DNA from: Chitinophagaceae bacterium
GTDB taxonomy: Bacteria; Bacteroidota; Bacteroidia; Chitinophagales; Chitinophagaceae
Length of the DNA stretch: 64,000 bases
Direction: 5' to 3'
Assembly (NCBI GenBank): GCA_019638625.1
Contig: JAHBTK010000006.1
Coordinates: 124,001 to 188,000, forward strand
The notes beneath the pieces are model-generated. The model was not told the DNA's origin and did not search any database. It saw nothing but the letters and a program-made list of their open reading frames with translations. A program made the translations under genes and the position numbers. Of this stretch, positions 59,056-64,000 are shown one piece after another. Position 1 is the stretch's first letter; each line of letters opens with the position of its first letter.

Positions 59056-60720
59056 TTATTGTCCCTGTCCAAATGCGGGAGCATTTTTATCGTACCATAC
59101 TCTCTGCGTGCTCAGGGTAGGAATATCCTGAGCATTTTCTGTAAATCCCTGGTCAGTCATTGCAGCCTTCCAGTTGGCCCTGTTCACTTCACCGGGATCT
59201 GTTAACCACCATCTCCTGGGAATATCCTCATTAAACTCCTCACGGGCATAGTAAGTTGAAGAACTCCTGGGATATCCGGTCCGGCGTACAAAGACAAATG
59301 CCTCACTGGCATTTCTGTAGAAATTTAAAAACTGTTGAACATAAATTCTTTCCAGGTCATTCGTTCCATTAAACGCCACGTCAGTCTCTTCAAGATATGT
59401 GTTAATAACAACCGTTCCGTCACCAGTGTACCCCGTAGCAGACTCTGCAGTAATAGCAATTCCGTTCATTGTTCTGATAGAGGAAGTAACTCCCTTTTTG
59501 TACCACTGTTCAGCAGAGCCTTTGGTATCAATACCTCCGCCATAGCCCTTTTGTATAAATTCTGCAACCAACAGGGATGATTCCGCATTTGTTACAATAA
59601 CATCAGTGTAATTACCGGTCTGTCCGTTCATTCTCGGCGAAAAGAATTTCCTGTTTATAGGGGAAATCAGAAAATAATTAGTGCCGCCGACAGGAAATGC
59701 ATTACTGATATAAGAAGCAACTGTAGGATCTGTTGTCCAGTCTGCAGGAGCGCCCTGAAACTGGATCAGCGGATCATTTATGTTTATAAATGCCGGTGGT
59801 GTTACGCCGGCACCCTCCAGAATGCTTTTCCTCAAACCGTTGTCTTCAAAATAAATAGGAAGCCGCGGATCATCCGTCTTTTTCAGAAAATTGATAATGG
59901 ACCTGCTGCCGTAGCGGATACTCCGGTAATTTATATCATTTCCGAAAGGTGAAAAATTAGGATTGGTATAAGACAGTTGTGCATCATCACTGTCAATCGG
60001 CCCGATCGCATTTTGCATTACCTGCTTAAAGACCTCTGCAGTTTTAGCAGCATTTTGATTTTCCAGTCTTGCGGCAATCCTTAATTTTAAAGTGTTTGCC
60101 AGCTTTACCCATTTTATCCAATCTCCTTTGTAAAAAATATCTGAAGAGGATAATTCAACCTGATTGGGCAGCGAAGTGTTAGACAATATGGCAATCGCAT
60201 TATCCAGTTCAGTTAGCCAGGTATTAAAAAGTGTTTCCTGGTTATCATAAACAGGGCTGTAGTTGCCCTCATATCTGCCTTGTTGCGCCTGAGAATATGG
60301 AATAGATCCATTCATATCCGTAACTTTTATGCCATGTAATACCTGGATGACATAAGTTACCGCATTTATTTTCTGGTAATTGTCCTTATCAGACCCCAGC
60401 TCAACCTGCCGTCTGATCTCAAAAAGATTGGGCAAAATCTGACTATAATAAACACCATACCGGCCATTTACATTGTTCGTTACTTCATACGGACTGGCGC
60501 TCACATGCTGTGTGTATCTGAATAACTGTTCCATACCTTCCCAAATCCATTCTCCCCCGTTGTATGTTGCCAGTCTTTCCTGGGAATAACTGAGTAAATA
60601 TTTAACGTCGGGACTCGTAACAATCGTTGGATTGCTATTAATATCCGCAAAGTTTTTTGTACAGGAAGCGCCGAATAACAACAAGGCGCCTGCTATAAAA
60701 TATGTTGATCTGAGTTTCAT
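59056..60720 (-). CDS. SusD/RagB-like nutrient-binding lipoprotein (pair 3)
   Basis: 554 residues. Lipobox 'LLLFGASC' (Cys20). SusD-like_2: 'KNFADINSNPTIVTSPDVKYLLSYSQERLATYNG', 'IKVTDMNGSIPYSQAQQGRYEGNYSPVYDNQETLFNTWLTELDNAI', 'FYKGDWIKWVKLANTLKLRIAARLENQN', C-terminal 'VFVRRTGYPRSSSTYY'. Probably partners the SusC at 60747. 26 bp downstream of it and 52 bp before pair 2, so pairs 2 and 3 may be one transcript. Confidence 0.9.
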   Translation of the reverse strand: MKLRSTYFIAGALLLFGASCTKNFADINSNPTIVTSPDVKYLLSYSQERLATYNGGEWIWEGMEQLFRYTQHVSASPYEVTNNVNGRYGVYYSQILPNLFEIRRQVELGSDKDNYQKINAVTYVIQVLHGIKVTDMNGSIPYSQAQQGRYEGNYSPVYDNQETLFNTWLTELDNAIAILSNTSLPNQVELSSSDIFYKGDWIKWVKLANTLKLRIAARLENQNAAKTAEVFKQVMQNAIGPIDSDDAQLSYTNPNFSPFGNDINYRSIRYGSRSIINFLKKTDDPRLPIYFEDNGLRKSILEGAGVTPPAFININDPLIQFQGAPADWTTDPTVASYISNAFPVGGTNYFLISPINRKFFSPRMNGQTGNYTDVIVTNAESSLLVAEFIQKGYGGGIDTKGSAEQWYKKGVTSSIRTMNGIAITAESATGYTGDGTVVINTYLEETDVAFNGTNDLERIYVQQFLNFYRNASEAFVFVRRTGYPRSSSTYYAREEFNEDIPRRWWLTDPGEVNRANWKAAMTDQGFTENAQDIPTLSTQRVWYDKNAPAFGQGQ

Positions 60721-60746
60721 TTTACTTTGAATTAAGTTAATGATAA

Positions 60747-63700
60747 TTAGAAGGCAGCTCTTAAAGTAAAAACAAACGTTCTCATCATGGGCAGAAAGCC
60801 TTCCTCACCTGAATAAGCCGTATTGTTTGAATTGTTGGATTCCGGATTGAAATTATAAGGCAGGGCATTATGCAAATAAACCAGGTTACGCCCCACAACC
60901 GATACAGATAACCCGTTTAACTTCAGCCTCTCATATAGCTTTGAGGGTACATTATAAGATAACGCTACCTGGCGCAGGGAAATCCATGAATTTTTTAATA
61001 TCCAGAAATCTGCCACACCTGTAGAAGACGAACCATACCTGTAATAAAACTGTGGAAGATGAGAAGGTTCTACCAAACCCTGGTCATATGCCTGCTGATA
61101 AGTCATACCGCTTACGTCCGCTGTTCCTCCACCGGGTACTTCCACAATGGTACCGGCTTTAAACACCCCTTGTGGTATGATACCATCGTCATATGTTCCG
61201 CCATCATTTGCATATTGAGAAGTCCATTGAATACCCCCGTTTTGCGCATCCCTGCCAGACAAAGTGTTTGGAAACACACCCGTATGTGTACCATACCTGT
61301 AGCTCAGCAATACAAAATCGCCTCCTATTTTAGCATCCAGCAATACATTCAGGTTAAAGTTTTTGTAGCTAAATGTATTATCCCATCCCCCTCTGAATTT
61401 AGCATTAATATCTCCTACATCCTGCCAGCGGTTACTCCTGTCCGGGAAAGCTGTTCTCGAATCACCTCTCCAAATAAGGATTGGTAACCCGTTACGCGGA
61501 TCATGTGCATCAGTGCCCTGGAAAGGTTCAGAGTTTATGGTTGTCCGCAAGGTTCCGTAAGACTTTCCTACAACCGCCCAGGTACTGATCTCTCCGATAT
61601 TGGCTCCCAGGTTGTATTCTGTTCTTCCCGGATAGAGGTCAACAATTTTATTCCTGTTTACGGCATAGTTAAGCGCTGTATTCCAGCGGAAGCTTTTGGT
61701 TTGAACAGGAGTAGCGTCCAACGCTATTTCAATTCCCCTGTTTTGAATATTACCCGCATTGATAAATATTGTACTCACTCCGGATTCAACCGGCGTAGTT
61801 ATATCCAGCAGTTGATTCCTGGTGTTATCCTGGTAAAGACTCACGTCAAACCCTAACCTGTTACTCAGGAAACGCATTTCCAAACCAACTTCCTTTGATA
61901 TCTTTCTTTGAGGCTTGAGATTGGCCTGCAATACAGAGGAACTGCTGTAAGTAGAAATCGGAACTGTGCTTCCATTGGCAGTACTGTATCCGTTGAACGC
62001 AAATCCGGGGTTGATTCTAAATGGATCGGTATCACCTCCGAGTGCGGCAATATTTGCCCTGAATTTTCCATAACTTATCCAGTTGGGAAGCTTTTGGTTA
62101 AACGTTTCTGTAAAAATCCAAGAAAGACTGGCTGCAGGGTAGTTGTAAAAATTATTACCGCTACCGTTCGAATAGGTAAGCGCGCTACTCCAGTCGCCTC
62201 TCCAGGTTGCCTGTAAAAAGAGCATATTTTTATATCCAATGTCAGCGCTTGCATACAGAGAGTTAAATGACCTTCTGTTTTGAATACCCGCGGAAGTTAC
62301 CGGCTGGTTCACCGAATTCGCAATAAAGTAGTTTCCGGGGTAGCTTAAACCACCACTGGTGGAACTCGTTTCGAAGGTTGTTTTGTAACGTTGTGCCTCC
62401 CCTCCTACATAACCACTGACAGTTAAGTCCGGGTTGATTTCTTTATTCATCATGAGCATCCACTTCTGCATATTACTTTCCTTGGTCTTAAATCCAAGAG
62501 AATATGCACCACCCGTAAAGTTTAAACCCTGTCCGAGTTCTTTTGTTTCATTACGGGTATAGATGTTGTTGATATTTCCTTCCAGTACCAATCGCGCCCA
62601 CTCAGTCAGCTTAAGGGTCAATGCCACACGGCTTCTTAACAACTGTTCCTTTTGAATATAGTTATTTTCAAAAAGTGAAAACCAAAACCTTGTTTCCGGA
62701 GCAAAATTATTTTCCCCGGGTGTAGACGGGTTAGGAACGCCGCCAAACTTGCTTGTGTAGTTACTCCTTTGCATCCAGTATTTAGTGTCATAGTTGCGGG
62801 GCATCATCCAGCTATACAACTTTCCAAAATTATAGGAAGCGAAAGCGTCGAGCCCACCCAGCCGCGGCGGGTTATATCCGGTAAAATCAGTATAGGCAGC
62901 GCTCACGTCTACATCCAAGAATTGGGTAAACTTATGAGTCGCCCTTAACTCAAAAGCATTTTTCGTAAGTTTATTATTACTTACTACTCCCTCCGACTGA
63001 TTGCGATTATAGGACAACCGGAAAGTTGATTTTTCGGTTCCGCCATCAATCGCCACATTGGTATTATGACCAACACCTGTTTGAAATACATCCAGAAAAT
63101 TATTAGGCTGAGGAAGATATTTCGTCATTGTTCCATCATAGTTCATCACATCCTGCCCCAACATCCTGGGTCCCCAATTCTCCAGTTCACGGCCAATTCC
63201 CCGGTCAATATATGGCTGCCCGGTTACAGGGTCTGTAGGAAACACCTTAGTAGTCCACCGTTCGGTTGGTTTATAATTTGGATCCCTGTTATCTGTAAAA
63301 AAGTCGCCTACCGTTCCTCCTCCAAACTCATTTTGAAATTCAGGTCCGGCATAAGGATCGGTGAGGCTCAATGAATGCGTAACTGATACGCCGATCCCCT
63401 TTTGTTGCCTTCCTTTTTTGGTAGTAATAAGAATTACACCGTTAACAGCCCTGGTGCCATATAATGCAGCAGCGGCAGAGCCTTTTAAAACAGAAACGCT
63501 TTCAAAGTCTTCCATATTAAGGTTCTTCAAATCGTTCCCAAAATCACGTCCGTTTCCACTGAAGAGATCGTTATCCATAATGACCCCATCAATAACAAAA
63601 ATGGGTTGATTATTTGTTCCCAGTGTGGAGTTTCCCCTGATCACTATTTTCGAGTTCGACATCAAACCACCGGCTCCCCCCATATCGATCTGCACGCCAG

Positions 63701-64000
63701 CCACCTTTCCCTGCAAAGCATTTATTGGATTGACTTCGTTGGTTTTCGCCAGATCACCTCCCTTTACCTCAGTTACAGAAAAGCCCAACGACCGCTTTTG
63801 CTTTGATACACCCAGCGCGGTAATAACCACCTCCTCACCTTCCTTAATTGCCGACTTCATTACAACACTGATATTGGTTTGGCTGCCTACTACCACTTCG
63901 ATTGTTTCAAAACCAACGTAGCTAAATACCAATACGTTTTGCGAAGCAGATAAAGAAACGGCAAACTGCCCTTCATTATCCGTCACCCCCAGGGCATTTC
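60747..64000 (-). CDS. SusC/RagA TonB-dependent transporter (pair 3), 5' end outside window
   Basis: About 1084 residues visible; the frame stays open to the window edge, cut inside the carboxypeptidase-D-like domain ('NALGVTDNEGQFAV'). TonB-box region 'EEVVITALGVSKQ', plug ('INALQGKVAGVQID', 'NQPIFVIDGVIMDN', 'MEDFESVSVLKGSAAAALYGTRAVNGVILITT') and the complete barrel to 'MMRTFVFTLRAAF' are present. The GTG at 63984-63986 is internal, not a start. Expected to pair with the SusD at 59056. Confidence 0.93.
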   Translation of the reverse strand, partial: NALGVTDNEGQFAVSLSASQNVLVFSYVGFETIEVVVGSQTNISVVMKSAIKEGEEVVITALGVSKQKRSLGFSVTEVKGGDLAKTNEVNPINALQGKVAGVQIDMGGAGGLMSNSKIVIRGNSTLGTNNQPIFVIDGVIMDNDLFSGNGRDFGNDLKNLNMEDFESVSVLKGSAAAALYGTRAVNGVILITTKKGRQQKGIGVSVTHSLSLTDPYAGPEFQNEFGGGTVGDFFTDNRDPNYKPTERWTTKVFPTDPVTGQPYIDRGIGRELENWGPRMLGQDVMNYDGTMTKYLPQPNNFLDVFQTGVGHNTNVAIDGGTEKSTFRLSYNRNQSEGVVSNNKLTKNAFELRATHKFTQFLDVDVSAAYTDFTGYNPPRLGGLDAFASYNFGKLYSWMMPRNYDTKYWMQRSNYTSKFGGVPNPSTPGENNFAPETRFWFSLFENNYIQKEQLLRSRVALTLKLTEWARLVLEGNINNIYTRNETKELGQGLNFTGGAYSLGFKTKESNMQKWMLMMNKEINPDLTVSGYVGGEAQRYKTTFETSSTSGGLSYPGNYFIANSVNQPVTSAGIQNRRSFNSLYASADIGYKNMLFLQATWRGDWSSALTYSNGSGNNFYNYPAASLSWIFTETFNQKLPNWISYGKFRANIAALGGDTDPFRINPGFAFNGYSTANGSTVPISTYSSSSVLQANLKPQRKISKEVGLEMRFLSNRLGFDVSLYQDNTRNQLLDITTPVESGVSTIFINAGNIQNRGIEIALDATPVQTKSFRWNTALNYAVNRNKIVDLYPGRTEYNLGANIGEISTWAVVGKSYGTLRTTINSEPFQGTDAHDPRNGLPILIWRGDSRTAFPDRSNRWQDVGDINAKFRGGWDNTFSYKNFNLNVLLDAKIGGDFVLLSYRYGTHTGVFPNTLSGRDAQNGGIQWTSQYANDGGTYDDGIIPQGVFKAGTIVEVPGGGTADVSGMTYQQAYDQGLVEPSHLPQFYYRYGSSSTGVADFWILKNSWISLRQVALSYNVPSKLYERLKLNGLSVSVVGRNLVYLHNALPYNFNPESNNSNNTAYSGEEGFLPMMRTFVFTLRAAF

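Overview
The window comes from a member of the phylum Bacteroidota, most likely the family Chitinophagaceae or a close relative. Support for this: three SusC/SusD outer-membrane pairs, a PorW/SprE-like type IX secretion component, Bacteroidota-restricted families (DUF3822, DUF3810, DUF4407, HU-like/SPOR fusion), a LytS/LytTR two-component pair, and repeated TAnnTTTG -7 promoter elements directly upstream of genes. Several genes appear to start at TTG. No rRNA, tRNA, CRISPR array, prophage or intact insertion sequence was recognised. Most of the window is chromosomal housekeeping.

Layout. 1-4.7 kb: end of a DUF3108 protein, then a compact LytS kinase / DUF4407 membrane protein / LytTR regulator operon preceded by a 21-bp-period direct repeat that looks like a LytTR operator, then a DinB-fold protein and a strong terminator. 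4.8-10 kb: small envelope proteins, a WYL regulator divergent from a YjbR protein, and an HU-like/SPOR membrane protein. 10-15.2 kb (minus): an iron-sulfur operon, HesB/IscA-type carrier then sufB-sufC-sufD-sufS. 15.4-17.7 kb (minus): a large secreted, glycosidase-like protein of unknown function. 17.8-25.7 kb (plus): overlapping housekeeping genes DUF3822-rsmD-MTHFS-lpxK-rnr-prenyl synthase, then a dipeptide epimerase and an acyl-CoA thioesterase.

26-37.6 kb: two tandem paralogous small outer-membrane-type proteins, a beta-propeller glycosidase-like lipoprotein, an acyltransferase, free-methionine-sulfoxide reductase, PBP1A with a PorW/SprE-like TPR protein, a short membrane/coiled-coil protein paired with a bactofilin, and a DUF3810 HExxH protein. 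37.6-47.4 kb: serine dehydratase and SerA flanking a duplicated repeat, a beta-lactamase-fold lipoprotein, the NAD(P)HX repair enzyme, a DUF5009 membrane acyltransferase behind a sharp palindrome, LepA and a GNAT acetyltransferase.

47.5-64 kb (minus): a nutrient-uptake island with three SusC/SusD pairs (the last SusC runs off the window) and one ROK-family regulator with a near-ideal Bacteroidota promoter. No degradative enzyme is encoded inside the island as far as the window shows, so its substrate is unknown. The items most worth following up are the LytTR operator and DUF4407 insertion, the secreted glycosidase-like protein with its duplicated N-terminal motif and Cys/His cluster, the bactofilin partner gene, the palindrome before the DUF5009 gene, and the enzyme-free triple SusCD island.
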